DNA of 64,000 nucleotides from Pseudomonadota bacterium (GCA_040384265.1 JAZKJM010000002.1:57474-121473), one strand, 5' to 3'; shown: positions 1 to 8,549, numbered from the stretch's first letter. Numbers and translations: made by a program. The notes: generated by a model not told the origin, from the letters alone.

Positions 1-1359
1 ATAAATCACCCGCTGTTCCATCAGCGCGCTGAGGCGGATGGCCGGGCGGCAGTAATCGGCAAACACGAGGAACGTGCCGCCATACGGGATGAAGCCGCCA
101 TGCAGCGCGATGCCGTTCATGGCCGAAGCCATCGCATGCTCGCGCACGCCGTAATAGAGGTAGCGGCCGGTGAAATCGCTCGGCGTGACCGGGGCCATCA
201 CCTTGCCTTTGGTGTTGTTGGAGCCGGTTAAATCCGCCGAGCCGCCAAGCAGGCTGGGCATCAACGGCGCCAGCACATCCAGCACGTTTTGCGACGAGGC
301 GCGGGTAGCTTCCTTCGGCTGGCTGCTTGCAAGCTGCTGCTTGAACTGCTGCAGTGCCTGCGTCCATGCCTCGCCCAGATCGCCCGAGAGGCGGGTGCTG
401 AAAGCGTCCGCATTGGCGGCGGCGGCGAAACGTTTTTCCCATGCGCCAAAGGCCTGCGCGCGGGTTTGCGCGGCGGCGCGCCAGGCATCCACAATCGGCG
501 CCGGAATTTCGAACGGCGCATGCGGCCAAGCAAGGTTGCTGCGCGCGCCCTCGATTTCGCTCGTGCCAAGTGGCGAACCATGGCTGGAATTCTTGCCTGC
601 CTTGGTCGGCGCGCCTTTGCCGATGACGGTGTTGCAGGCAATCAGCGTCGGCTTATCGCTCGCCTGTGCCCGCGCAATGGCGGCGCGGATGGCGGCGGCG
701 TCATGCCCATCGATGGCATCGGTGTTCCAACCCAGCGCGGCGAAACGCGCGCATTGATCGTCCGACACGCTCAGGCTGGTCGGCCCGTCGATCGAAATCT
801 GGTTATCGTCCCACAGCACGATCAGCTTGTTTAGCTTCAAATGGCCGGCAAGCGACGCCGCTTCGTGGCTAATGCCTTCCATCAAGCACCCGTCGCCGGC
901 GATAACATAGGTATAGTGATCGACCAGCGCCGCACCGAATTCGGCGGCCTGCATCTTCTCGGCGAGCGCCATGCCGACAGCGTTGGCAATGCCCTGACCG
1001 AGCGGGCCGGTGGTGGTTTCGATGCCCGTCGCATGGCCGTATTCCGGGTGACCGGCGGTTTTGCTGCCCCATTGGCGGAAATTGCGGATCTCGTCGAGCG
1101 TCATATCCGGGTAGCCGGTGAGGTGGAGCAGCGCATATTGCAGCATCGACCCATGCCCGGCGGAGAGCACGAACCGGTCGCGATCCGGCCAGTGCGGATG
1201 GGTGGGATCGTAGCGCAAAAATTCGGTGAATAGCACCGTAGCAACATCCGCCATGCCCATCGGCATGCCGGGGTGGCCGGATTTGGCTTTTTCAACCGCA
1301 TCCATCGCAAGGGCGCGGATGGCGTTGGCCATCTGATCGTGGGTGACGGTGTCGCTCAT
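1..1359 (-). CDS. tkt: Transketolase (3' end beyond window)
   Basis: Thiamine-diphosphate enzyme that moves two-carbon ketol units between sugar phosphates in the non-oxidative pentose phosphate pathway (cytosol). The visible 453 residues carry the N-terminal signature: GHPGMPMG at 28-35, a GHGSM stretch near 69 and the cofactor-binding GDGCLMEG at 155-162. The reading frame is open to base 1, so about a third of a normal transketolase (~660 aa) lies outside the window. I chose the ATG at 1359 ([15 protein letters not shown]) because it matches usual family starts. In-frame ATGs at 1371 and 1386 also exist, and the one at 1386 has a GGA-containing ribosome site. Identity is certain, the start is not. 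Confidence 0.96.
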   Translation of the reverse strand, partial: MSDTVTHDQMANAIRALAMDAVEKAKSGHPGMPMGMADVATVLFTEFLRYDPTHPHWPDRDRFVLSAGHGSMLQYALLHLTGYPDMTLDEIRNFRQWGSKTAGHPEYGHATGIETTTGPLGQGIANAVGMALAEKMQAAEFGAALVDHYTYVIAGDGCLMEGISHEAASLAGHLKLNKLIVLWDDNQISIDGPTSLSVSDDQCARFAALGWNTDAIDGHDAAAIRAAIARAQASDKPTLIACNTVIGKGAPTKAGKNSSHGSPLGTSEIEGARSNLAWPHAPFEIPAPIVDAWRAAAQTRAQAFGAWEKRFAAAANADAFSTRLSGDLGEAWTQALQQFKQQLASSQPKEATRASSQNVLDVLAPLMPSLLGGSADLTGSNNTKGKVMAPVTPSDFTGRYLYYGVREHAMASAMNGIALHGGFIPYGGTFLVFADYCRPAIRLSALMEQRVIY

Positions 1360-1566
1360 AGGTTTTTTCATCGCGTGCTGGTTCATGGCTCGTCCATACA
1401 CGCCGATCCGCAGCCATGCAACTGCGATTCACATTCGCCCGCCTGCCGCAGTTATACACATGCCCACCCGCCCGGATTGCAATCGCCCGGACGATATGGT
1501 TACTTCGGTTCAGAAAACAAAAAACTACCACACATCGCTCACCCGTTAGCGAAAGATGAGGGCAGC

Positions 1567-1923
1567 ATGACAAGCAACTCGAAAATCACTTTAAACGATG
1601 CGATCTCGTCGATGGAGCGCGCCTACCTGCGCCTTGAGGCCGCGGCCGATATTGCCGTGCACGAGCGCGCCCAATCCGCCGCCCAGCGCGAATCGGCACA
1701 GCATGAAATCAGCCAGTCCTGGCAGGCCCACAGCAGCCAGCTGGAAGCCTCGCTTGCCGATGTGACCTCGGAAAACCAGTTCCTCAAGGAAGATAACCTG
1801 CGCCTCGCCAACCAGCTGCAAACGCTGCAACGTGATTATCTCGGCCTGCAGGAAGCCGCCAACCACGCCGCCGGCCGGCTGGATGCCTCGGTCAAGCAGC
1901 TCGATCTGATTTTGGAGCATTGA
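1567..1923 (+). CDS. Coiled-coil protein upstream of zapA (DUF4164-like)
   Basis: A 118-residue, Glu/Gln/Ala-rich protein that looks helical from end to end, with heptad-like leucines (e.g. SQLEASLADVTSENQFLKED around 58-77). No signal peptide or membrane segment. The start at 1567 has GAGGG upstream; a longer frame reaching back to 1273 runs through the divergent transketolase promoter region and is rejected. It lies just upstream of zapA on the same strand, where alphaproteobacteria often keep a small coiled-coil gene of the DUF4164 type. A link to cell division is inferred from position only. The gap to zapA is filled by a palindromic repeat. Confidence 0.8.
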   Translation: MTSNSKITLNDAISSMERAYLRLEAAADIAVHERAQSAAQRESAQHEISQSWQAHSSQLEASLADVTSENQFLKEDNLRLANQLQTLQRDYLGLQEAANHAAGRLDASVKQLDLILEH

Positions 1924-1928
1924 TATGT

Positions 1929-2070
1929 GGGACCTCCTGGAAATGCATTTCTATGCGGGGATTTCTAGGAATGCCCGCCCGCAGAACCGCAGCATAACAG
2001 CGCTATGTGAGGATTCGAGGACGGACATGACGACGAAATCACCCATAGAAATGTATTTATAGGGGGTCCC
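1929..2070. repeat. Palindromic element, family R1, copy 1
   Basis: A 142-bp element between the coiled-coil gene and zapA. The arms at 1929-1965 and 2035-2070 are imperfect inverted repeats (left begins GGGACCTCCTGG, right read in reverse begins GGGACCCCCTAT; both contain ATTTCTATG). The core at 1966-2034 shares GCAGAACCGCAGC, CAGCGCTA and TGAGGATTCGAG with copies at 35073-35189 and 59605-59718. The right arm ends directly at the zapA start codon and contains its ribosome-binding site (AGGGGGT). Confidence 0.8.
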
Positions 2071-2442
2071 ATGAGCCAGAAAACCGTCATCGCCCATGTT
2101 TATGGCAAGGAATATACCCTAGCCTGCGACACCGGTCAGGAACAGCATTTGATGGGCCTCGTCGCCCAGATTAACGAGCGCACCCAACGGCTTGAGAAGG
2201 CTGTCGGCAAACTGCCCGAGCCGCTGATGCTGCTCTATACCGCCCTCATGATCGCCGACGAAATGCACGACACCAGCCGCGACCATGCCCGCGCCAAAGA
2301 CGAGCTGGCCCGCGCCCTGCGCCAGCTGGACGAAACCAGCGGCGACGACACCCGCCTGGCCGCCCTCGAAGACGAGGTCGCCGAGAGCCTGCACGCCATC
2401 GCCACCCGCATCGAGGGCCTGGCCGAAAAACTGAGCGCGTAA
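2071..2442 (+). CDS. zapA: Cell division protein ZapA
   Basis: FtsZ-ring-associated protein that bundles FtsZ filaments at midcell. The 123-residue length is normal. The N-terminal globular part (VIAHVYGKEYTLACDTGQEQHL, residues ~5-27) matches the family, and the C-terminal half is a long coiled coil (~60-120) used for dimer and tetramer formation. The start is fixed by AGGGGGT just upstream. Order zapA, 6S RNA, 5-formyl-THF cyclo-ligase is a classic proteobacterial neighbourhood, although here a 98-aa gene and repeats are inserted before the ligase. Confidence 0.95.
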   Translation: MSQKTVIAHVYGKEYTLACDTGQEQHLMGLVAQINERTQRLEKAVGKLPEPLMLLYTALMIADEMHDTSRDHARAKDELARALRQLDETSGDDTRLAALEDEVAESLHAIATRIEGLAEKLSA

Positions 2443-2471
2443 GCCATTTTCCGCCAAAAACCACACCGCCC

Positions 2472-2500
2472 TTGTGAAACCCGCCGCTTTGCTCTACATT
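2472..2500 (+). promoter_or_regulatory. Sigma-70 promoter of 6S RNA
   Basis: TTGTGA at 2472-2477 and TACATT at 2495-2500 with a 17-bp spacer. They end five bases before the predicted 5' end of 6S RNA at about 2505, the position expected for a housekeeping promoter. Confidence 0.65.
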
Positions 2501-2504
2501 AACC

Positions 2505-2674
2505 AGTGAATGGTACTGCCCGGTTGGTGAAGGTATTGTATTACTCCGGACCGACTATCCATCTCAGGGAGCTGTCCCTGCCTTGCACCCTTGGTGTAGG
2601 GTATACGGTGCCCACCTGTTCAAACGGGTCTCGAGAGAATCAAACTACCCACGGCCATGGTGGTATCATTCACT
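2505..2674 (+). ncRNA. ssrS: 6S RNA
   Basis: Regulatory RNA that mimics an open promoter and sequesters sigma-70 RNA polymerase. The closing stem is explicit: 2506-2520 pairs with 2659-2673 over 15 consecutive positions (Watson-Crick plus G-U). The interior holds long imperfect stems around a central bulge region (CCGGACCGACTATCC; CACCTGTTCAAACGGGTCTCG), and the length of ~170 nt fits. It sits directly downstream of zapA, the conserved location, with a good promoter in front. Small open frames across it are not treated as genes. Confidence 0.87.
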
Positions 2675-2866
2675 TCATGCTAGCGCGCAGCGCTGCATTC
2701 GTTTTTTGATTGGCGGCGTTGCCGCGTGGGGGGCGTCCCGCCCCCAGCTACCGCTCCCCCTCGTTCGCGCTTACGCGCTCCGGCTCCGCGCCGTCGCGCT
2801 GCGCGCGGCTAACTGCGGGCTATGCATTTTCTTTCCTGTTCCCTCGTGTCCCTCCACCCCCTCCAC
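2675..2866. other. GC-rich intergenic spacer
   Basis: Between 6S RNA and the GTCATCC element. Contains CG-rich simple-sequence stretches and a CCGCGTGGGGGGCG/CGCCCCC-like inverted tract near 2725-2750. I see no convincing gene, tRNA or promoter. Confidence 0.5.
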
Positions 2867-2947
2867 GTCATCCTGAACTTGTTTCAGGATCCATCGCGCG
2901 CAAGCGCCAGCAATATTGCCTGCCGCGCAGTGGGACCCCGGGGTGAC
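2867..2947. repeat. GTCATCC palindromic element, family R2, copy 1
   Basis: Begins GTCATCCTGAA and ends GGGGTGAC, forming terminal inverted repeats, with an internal hairpin ATCCTGAA/TTCAGGAT. This is the common alphaproteobacterial intergenic palindrome. Two more copies are at 41604-41708 and 62726-62815. Confidence 0.75.
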
Positions 2948-2984
2948 AATGGCTACGGCGGCAATACTGACGAATAATCATAAA

Positions 2985-3002
2985 CCGTCATCAAACTGTC
3001 AC
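2985..3002 (+). promoter_or_regulatory. Pho-box-like site
   Basis: CCGTCAT-CAAA-CTGTCAC matches 13 of the 14 defined positions of the PhoB direct repeat (CTGTCAY-N4-CTGTCAY). It is in the sense orientation, 52 bp before the small gene at 3054. This is the best of several similar sites in the window. Confidence 0.55.
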
Positions 3003-3053
3003 CGAACCACGCTAGGGAGGCTTTCCAAAAACAACAAAACGGAGAAGACGGGC

Positions 3054-3350
3054 ATGAGCGACAACACAGCAAGATGGCAAACAGTGGTAAAAAGCGGTGG
3101 CGAAGGACTTGCCGGTCTGAAGGCGATACCCAGAAGCCATCTAATCGCCGCGAATGATGCCAAAAATCCCGGTAATCCCGTCATGCGCACGAACCGCAAT
3201 CGCCGCAGAGACAGCGTTGAGCAAGGTCTGGACCCAGCGTTTCTGGCCCACGAAACCCGTGCAGTCAAGAAAGCCCGTGACACGTGGTCTGCGCGCGAAG
3301 AAGAAGCAAGACGTGATGCCTACAATCCCAACTTCGAGCGACCGCGCTAG
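3054..3350 (+). CDS. Small basic protein, unknown function
   Basis: A 98-residue hydrophilic, Arg/Lys-rich protein with no signal peptide or membrane segment; I do not recognise a family. The ATG at 3054 is preceded by GGAG at a usable distance. The frame could be extended upstream to 2916 but that part reads through the palindromic repeat and is rejected. The C-terminal part (ARDTWSAREEEARRDAYN) is likely helical. The Pho-box-like site at 2985-3002 suggests induction when phosphate is scarce (inference). It ends one base before the likely promoter of the next gene. Confidence 0.65.
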   Translation: MSDNTARWQTVVKSGGEGLAGLKAIPRSHLIAANDAKNPGNPVMRTNRNRRRDSVEQGLDPAFLAHETRAVKKARDTWSAREEEARRDAYNPNFERPR

Positions 3351-3378
3351 TTGCACCGCCCGAAAAACCCGGCATACT
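3351..3378 (+). promoter_or_regulatory. Candidate promoter of the cyclo-ligase gene
   Basis: TTGCAC at 3351-3356 and CATACT at 3373-3378, spacer 16 bp. The start codon follows only 7 bases after the -10 box and there is no Shine-Dalgarno sequence, so the transcript could be leaderless. Confidence 0.4.
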
Positions 3379-3385
3379 GGTATTT

Positions 3386-3979
3386 ATGAAAACCCATGCT
3401 TCCGATCGGGCGCTGGTGACGCAGAAGCGTAAGCTGCGCGAAACCATGCAGGCCAAACGCATGCAGATGCCGCACGCAGCACTGCTGCGCGCGAGTGAAT
3501 CGGTGGCGCGCCATTATGCCGACCACCCCATCCTTGCCTTTGCTGCCAGCTTTGCGGGCTACCGCGCCATGCGCGGCGAGCTGGATGTGATGGAGATTTT
3601 CCGGCTGATGGAGCGCTTCCGCAAAGCCAGCGCCCTGCCCTGCATCACCGGCGATAAATCGCTCGTGTTTCGCACCTGGACGCTGGGCCAGCCACTCACC
3701 CGCCACGCGCTCGGCATGGAAGAACCGCTGGAGGGTGCACCGCTGATCCTGCCCGAGATCATCCTCGTGCCGCTGCTCGCCTTCGATGGCGAGGGCTACC
3801 GGCTGGGCTATGGCGGCGGCTATTACGACCGCACCATCGCCGCCTTGCGCGAGGCGGAGAAACCGCCGCTGTTCATCGGCGTCGGCTACAGCATGCAGGA
3901 AATCGAGCAAGTCCCCACCGGCGACTATGACGCGCCGCTGGATGGTATCCTGACCGAGCTGGGTGTAAGTATGTTTTAA
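3386..3979 (+). CDS. fthC: 5-formyltetrahydrofolate cyclo-ligase
   Basis: Converts 5-formyl-THF to 5,10-methenyl-THF using ATP in the folate one-carbon pool (cytosol). The 197 residues match the usual length. The signature is the C-terminal LGYGGGYYDR motif (~140-149), followed by IGVGYSMQ and the closing PTGDYDAPLDGILTE. The N-terminal basic helix (VTQKRKLRETMQAKR) is also typical. It is E. coli ygfA's counterpart and lies downstream of zapA and 6S RNA as in many proteobacteria. No ribosome-binding site is visible; see the promoter entry. Confidence 0.95.
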   Translation: MKTHASDRALVTQKRKLRETMQAKRMQMPHAALLRASESVARHYADHPILAFAASFAGYRAMRGELDVMEIFRLMERFRKASALPCITGDKSLVFRTWTLGQPLTRHALGMEEPLEGAPLILPEIILVPLLAFDGEGYRLGYGGGYYDRTIAALREAEKPPLFIGVGYSMQEIEQVPTGDYDAPLDGILTELGVSMF

Positions 3980-3989
3980 GCACTCGAAT

Positions 3990-4106
3990 CCCTCCCCCTA
4001 TCGGGGGGAGGTTAGGTGGGGGGCCATCCCAGCGCGCAGACTCAAATGGAGGGGGAACACTTCGTGGCAGCCCCCCTCCCAACCTCCCCCCGATAGGGGG
4101 AGGGGT
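3990..4106. repeat. Large G/C inverted repeat, family R3, copy 1
   Basis: CCCTCCCCCTATCGGGGGGAGG at the left and CCTCCCCCCGATAGGGGGAGG at the right are inverted copies flanking ~45 bp. The right hairpin is followed by TTTTAGTTTTC and may double as a terminator for the cyclo-ligase gene. A related CCCTCTCCC/GGGAGAGGG element lies at 63697-63909. Confidence 0.65.
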
Positions 4107-4174
4107 TTTAGTTTTCTATTGCCCACCCTCACCCCAGCACCTAGAAGCTAGCGAGGTGAACCAAGGGCGCTCGT

Positions 4175-4960
4175 ATGAAAATCCTCTTCTGTGGTGATGT
4201 GGTCGGGCGCAGCGGGCGCGATGCGGTGAAGCGGTTTGTGCCGCTGCTGCGCAAGGAGCACGCGCTCGATGCGGTCATCGTCAATGTCGATAATGCGGCC
4301 GGTGGCTTTGGCATTGGCGGCGAAGCCCTGCGCGATTTCAAGGGCCACGGCATCGATGTGATGACCGGCGGCGACCATGTGTTCGACCAGAAAGACGCCC
4401 CTTCCCTGCTCGGCAACGAGCCCAATCTGCTGCGCCCGCACAACTTCCCGCCCAGCGTGCCGGGCACGGGCTGCAAGCTGTTCACCCTGCCAAACGGCAA
4501 AAAAATGCTGGTGCTGCACCTGCTCGGCCAAGTGTTCCATAAGGAATATCTCGACAGCCCCTTCACCTGCGCCGATGCGGCACTCGCACCCTATAAGCTC
4601 GGCCACACGGTCGATGCGATTTTTGTCGATATGCATGCCGAGGCAACATCCGAGAAACAGGCGATGGGCCATTTCCTCGATGGCCGTGTATCGGCCGTGA
4701 TCGGCTCACACACCCATGTGCCCACCGCCGATGCGCGCATCCTGCCCGCTGGCACCGCCTATCAGACGGATGGCGGCATGTGCGGCGATTACAATTCCAT
4801 CATCGGGTTCGAGCCGACCGGGCCAATGCAGAGCTTCCTTTCCAAACACCGCAAAGTGCGGATGGAACCGGCAAGCGGCAACGGCACGCTAAGCGGCGCG
4901 ATCGTGGAACTGGGCAGTAACGGATTGGCAACGGCGATCACGCCGATTCAGCGCAGCTGA
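4175..4960 (+). CDS. YmdB-family metallophosphoesterase (TIGR00282 type)
   Basis: Binuclear-metal phosphoesterase of the YmdB family; the B. subtilis member hydrolyses 2',3'-cAMP in vitro and affects biofilm regulation. The 261-residue length is right. Visible metal-site motifs: GDVVGR (D8), NVDN (D39, N40), GGDH (D67, H68), DMHAEATSEKQAMGHF (H154) and GSHTHVPTAD (H179, H181). Compared with the usual NGEN and GNH, Glu39 is Asp and Asn67 is Asp here. The start at 4175 has AAGGGCG upstream. Cellular role in alphaproteobacteria is not established. Confidence 0.9.
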   Translation: MKILFCGDVVGRSGRDAVKRFVPLLRKEHALDAVIVNVDNAAGGFGIGGEALRDFKGHGIDVMTGGDHVFDQKDAPSLLGNEPNLLRPHNFPPSVPGTGCKLFTLPNGKKMLVLHLLGQVFHKEYLDSPFTCADAALAPYKLGHTVDAIFVDMHAEATSEKQAMGHFLDGRVSAVIGSHTHVPTADARILPAGTAYQTDGGMCGDYNSIIGFEPTGPMQSFLSKHRKVRMEPASGNGTLSGAIVELGSNGLATAITPIQRS

Positions 4961-5284
4961 TTAATCCTCGGCGTCGCTGGTCGCTTTAGCTTTGCGGGCG
5001 CGGGGTTTTTCGCTGGGGGTGCGGGCCTTGTCGAGACGGGCATTGGCGCCGTCCCAGACATAGGTGTTCACAATGGTTTTGGTGCCGGTGGTGACGATGT
5101 CGCCATTCGGCAATTGCAGCACATCGAACCCTTCCTTCAACGCGTCGTTGATGACGGAAGAGGAATGGCGCAGATATTCCGGATTCGCCATCAACTCGGC
5201 GAGCATGTTCTCGTCATCATGCGCGGCAGTGCGCGCGTCTTTGGTGACGTTGAGGGAATGAAACATCTTCGACTTATACGTCAT
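4961..5284 (-). CDS. Unknown 107-residue protein
   Basis: Hydrophilic protein without signal peptide or membrane segment; family not recognised. The middle (residues ~28-75, ELMANPEYLRHSSSVINDAL then a beta-rich LPNGDIVTTGTKTIVNTYVWD) looks like a small folded domain. The C-terminus is a Lys/Arg/Ala tail (KARTPSEKPRARKAKA). The start has AAGG about 10 bases upstream. It converges tail-to-tail with the YmdB-type gene, whose stop is directly adjacent. Confidence 0.7.
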   Translation of the reverse strand: MTYKSKMFHSLNVTKDARTAAHDDENMLAELMANPEYLRHSSSVINDALKEGFDVLQLPNGDIVTTGTKTIVNTYVWDGANARLDKARTPSEKPRARKAKATSDAED

Positions 5285-5510
5285 CGGTAAAAACCTTTAT
5301 CTATTGCTGATTATCCACGGTTGGATCGGCGAGTGTATCGGGATCGTCGTAAAGTTCGTATCGCAGGTAATTTAATGTCGCTTCTGTGCCCCTTCGGACA
5401 CAACGGTGAATAAACAGTAAGGATTTAGTACCATAAAAATAGGTGAATACAACCCGGCCCCAGCGAATTTCACATAACTGTCATAAATCGCCCCAGCAAG
5501 GGCGGCGCAC
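5285..5510. other. Intergenic region with a Pho-box-like sequence
   Basis: Holds the start region of the preceding minus-strand gene and, near 5463-5480, ATTTCAC-ATAA-CTGTCAT, which matches 12 of 14 Pho-box positions. It points along the plus strand, where no gene follows, so its meaning is unclear. No RNA gene recognised. Confidence 0.35.
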
Positions 5511-5546
5511 AAAAAAAGAGGCCCGAACGCTTACGCACCCGGGCCC
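5511..5546 (-). terminator. Rho-independent terminator of flgE
   Basis: Stem GGCCCG (5520-5525) with CGGGCC (5540-5545), followed on the minus strand by TCTTTTTTT (5511-5519). It lies 72 bp beyond the flgE stop and closes the hook operon. Confidence 0.8.
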
Positions 5547-5617
5547 AAGAAGGAGCTAGACGACTTAACATTCGAAGGTGCGCGGGGCCGGTCTAGATGC
5601 CCCGCGCGCCTATCTCA

Positions 5618-8470
5618 TTAGATCTGGTTCAACTCGTTGAGCAGATCATCGGCGGTTTTAATCACCTTGGTATTGGCCTGATACGAACGCTGCGCGACGA
5701 TGATTTCCGTCAGCTCGTTCGCCAGATCGACGTTGGACGCTTCAAGCGCTGCCGCCACCACGCTACCCGTACCGTTGTTGCCGGCTTCACGCAGGTTGAC
5801 CTCGCCGGACTCTTGCGTCTGGGTGAAGGTGTTGCCCGACAATGCTTCCAGACCATCCGGGTTCGCAAAGCTGGCGAGCGGGATCTTGAATAGCGCCTGG
5901 ATCTGGCCGTTCGAGTAGCTCGCGCTAACGATGCCATTCTTGTCGATCGCGACACCGACCAGCTGGCCCACTGGCGCGCCGTTCTGGTTGGCAAAGTTCA
6001 CCACATAGGACGTATCATCGAACTGGCTAAGCCCATCCGACAGGCCGACGGTGGTCGCACCCGCCGTGCCAAATGGCAGCCCTGCCGTGCCGAGATCCAG
6101 CGTGATCGCGGAAGGCACGGAACCGTTGGTCCAGTTGGCATTAATCGCACTGCTCAGGCTGGAGCTAATACTACGCAGCGTGCCATCGCCGTTGAACGTG
6201 ATGTTACCAACCGCAACCTGCCCATCCGGAGAGGAGGAGTTGATATCCGTCGCCGGAATCACGTGCGCTTCGACAGTCCAGGTATTCTGGGCGGTCTTGA
6301 GGAAGCTGAAGCGGATATCATGGCCGGTGCCAAGGCTGTCATAGACATGGACGTTGCGGCTGAATTGCGCGGTGATGCCACCGGATGCCATGTTCTTGCC
6401 GCTCACGGACGGATCGTATTTCGGCCCAAGAACGCCCGTATCCTGTGGGATGTAGGGGTTGCTGTTCAGCGTGCTGACAAGCCCGATATGCGCCAGCAGA
6501 CTGCCTTGGTTGGATTCCGATACCACCGATACCGTGTTACCGCTTGCCGCCGGATAGTTACCGCCCGCAATCGTCACCGCCGTGGTGATCGGCACGGAGA
6601 TGGTATAGGTGCCTGCGGTTTGCGCAATCACCGTATAGGGACCACCGTTGGGTGTCGCGCCGGGCAAGCCGCCAAGGCCATTGGCAAGGCCCGAAATATA
6701 GACCGCATCACCGGTGTTCAACGTCCCTGGGATTGCCGGGTCGGTGATGACCACGCTGATCGTCGAACCAGCCGCATAGCTACCGGCAGGCAAGTTGATC
6801 GGTGTACCCGCGGTCGGGATGGCAAACGGCGTGCCCACCACATCGCGGAAGCGGATGGTGTCGAGCGGGTTATCGACGTTGATCGCTAGCGTCGCGTTGC
6901 TCAGCGGGCTGCTGATCGTGGCGCTCACGCCTGCATCGGCAGTGATAATGTTGGCCAAACCCTTGAGACTGGAGAAGCGGCGAGCCACGGCAGGAACATC
7001 CTGCACGTCGAGTTCCTGCAGCCAGTCGATGCCACGCGCAGCAGGTGTGGTGGTGGTGCCCACAGCGTCGCCGTTGGCGAAGGTAACCGCCTGCGATGCA
7101 TCTTCCGCACCGACAACAAGACGACCACCGACGACACGCGCTGTCAGGCCGCTAACGTTATCGATCGCGGTTGCCAGCGAGGCAAGGTTGTTAAACTGAC
7201 CGAGTGCCGCGCTTGGCGCCGTGCCAACATACTTGAAGGTCTGGGTGCCCGAAGCAGCGGTGGTGATGGTGAAGGTGAGCCCTGCCTCCGAGTAACCCGC
7301 CACGCCCTGACCGAGGAAGGTCTGGGTCGAGGTCGTCGCATCGAGGATGCTTCCGGAGAACTGGCGGACATTGGCTGCTGCGCCGACTACAGGCCCAGCG
7401 TTGTTACCCAACGTACCGCCATGCGGCGTCGTCACCGTGATGACCACGGTATTGGGGCCGGTGACGGTGACAGTGTGCTGCGCATTCAGTTCTGCCGCCG
7501 GTGTCGCACCAACGTTCGCAATAAAGCCGCTGAGGGTGATTTTATCGCCGGTGATCAAACCAGCGGTGGGCACGGTGAGGGTGAAGGACGCGCCACCGGC
7601 ATATTTGATGCTCGCTGCGCTGCTGATTGCCACCGTCGCGGTGTTGTTCGCGCCCGTATCACCATAGTTGGTGGTACCGCCGATGACTGAAACGTTACGG
7701 CCAGTGGTGTAACCGCCGTATTCGTAGACATAGTTCTGGCCATCGCCAGTGGTGATGGTGAACTGGTCACCGCGACGGGACGAATCCGCCGATGCAAGAC
7801 CGTATTCCGACCCAGCATAGATCGCATCCGCAGGCAGGTTGGCGTTTGCCGCATTCGACGAATCGTTTTTGGCAACGCCGGCCTGACCGGAGAAAATGAC
7901 TTCGCTTGCTTTCAGGTTCGCACCGAGTGAGATGGTCGAGGTCGACTGCGCGACACCGGATGCCGTCTCGACGTTGACCGGGCGCAGCGAATCGAAGTTG
8001 GTGAGCGCAATGGTGTTAGCGTTGCCCGGCTCGCCCGGCAGGCGGCCATCGCGATCCAGCGGCCATCCTTGCAGGTAGTAGCCCTGGGTGTTGACGAAAT
8101 TGCCGGTCGCATCCGGGGTAAAGGAACCGGCGCGGGTGTAAAGCGGGGTCGCCGCCGTGCCGCCGACGCTACCGTCAGCCACCGAGCGCACGATAAAGAA
8201 ACCGCCGCCCGAAATGGCAAGATCGGTCGCCGAATCGCTCGACTGGAGCAGCCCTTGCTTGGCGACTTCAAGGCGCGTGCCGCCGCGCACACCGCCGGTC
8301 TGGTAGGAGGCTGCCGCACTGGAATTGACCACCAGCGACGAGAAGGTTGCGGTCGCTTGCTTATAGCCAATCGTGTTGACGTTGGCGATGTTGTCGGAAA
8401 TCGCACCGATTTTGCTCGATTGCGCTTTCAGACCCGATACCCCACCGAATAATGCACCGTATAAGCTCAT
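5618..8470 (-). CDS. flgE: Flagellar hook protein FlgE (long form)
   Basis: Builds the flagellar hook. The N-terminus (MSLYGALFGGVSGLKAQSSK, then ISDNIANVNTIGYKQ) is the conserved axial D0 motif. The C-terminus (GEVNLREAGNNGTGS, then ANELTEIIVAQRSYQANTKVIK) is the matching D0/D1 helix. At 950 residues it is more than twice E. coli FlgE (~400), with the extra length in a Thr/Gly/Ala-rich beta region (~180-680) that would form surface domains. The start has a perfect AGGAGG. A sigma-54 promoter lies at 8533-8549, so it can be transcribed apart from flgD. Confidence 0.96.
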   Translation of the reverse strand: MSLYGALFGGVSGLKAQSSKIGAISDNIANVNTIGYKQATATFSSLVVNSSAAASYQTGGVRGGTRLEVAKQGLLQSSDSATDLAISGGGFFIVRSVADGSVGGTAATPLYTRAGSFTPDATGNFVNTQGYYLQGWPLDRDGRLPGEPGNANTIALTNFDSLRPVNVETASGVAQSTSTISLGANLKASEVIFSGQAGVAKNDSSNAANANLPADAIYAGSEYGLASADSSRRGDQFTITTGDGQNYVYEYGGYTTGRNVSVIGGTTNYGDTGANNTATVAISSAASIKYAGGASFTLTVPTAGLITGDKITLSGFIANVGATPAAELNAQHTVTVTGPNTVVITVTTPHGGTLGNNAGPVVGAAANVRQFSGSILDATTSTQTFLGQGVAGYSEAGLTFTITTAASGTQTFKYVGTAPSAALGQFNNLASLATAIDNVSGLTARVVGGRLVVGAEDASQAVTFANGDAVGTTTTPAARGIDWLQELDVQDVPAVARRFSSLKGLANIITADAGVSATISSPLSNATLAINVDNPLDTIRFRDVVGTPFAIPTAGTPINLPAGSYAAGSTISVVITDPAIPGTLNTGDAVYISGLANGLGGLPGATPNGGPYTVIAQTAGTYTISVPITTAVTIAGGNYPAASGNTVSVVSESNQGSLLAHIGLVSTLNSNPYIPQDTGVLGPKYDPSVSGKNMASGGITAQFSRNVHVYDSLGTGHDIRFSFLKTAQNTWTVEAHVIPATDINSSSPDGQVAVGNITFNGDGTLRSISSSLSSAINANWTNGSVPSAITLDLGTAGLPFGTAGATTVGLSDGLSQFDDTSYVVNFANQNGAPVGQLVGVAIDKNGIVSASYSNGQIQALFKIPLASFANPDGLEALSGNTFTQTQESGEVNLREAGNNGTGSVVAAALEASNVDLANELTEIIVAQRSYQANTKVIKTADDLLNELNQI

Positions 8471-8532
8471 GCGTTCCTCCTGATTTTTTGCCGGTAATTC
8501 TTACCGCTTGTTAGGTCGTTCACTGGTAGTAA

Positions 8533-8549
8533 TGCGAAAGTCATGCCAA
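8533..8549 (-). promoter_or_regulatory. Sigma-54 promoter of flgE
   Basis: On the minus strand TTGGCATGACTTTCGCA, with the invariant GG-N10-GC spacing. It is almost the same as the sites before fliK and flgI and lies 63 bp before the flgE start, in the 79-bp flgD-flgE gap. Confidence 0.8.

Noticed and set aside
2506..2709. A 67-residue open frame over 6S RNA
   Set aside because: Covered by the RNA, with no ribosome site.
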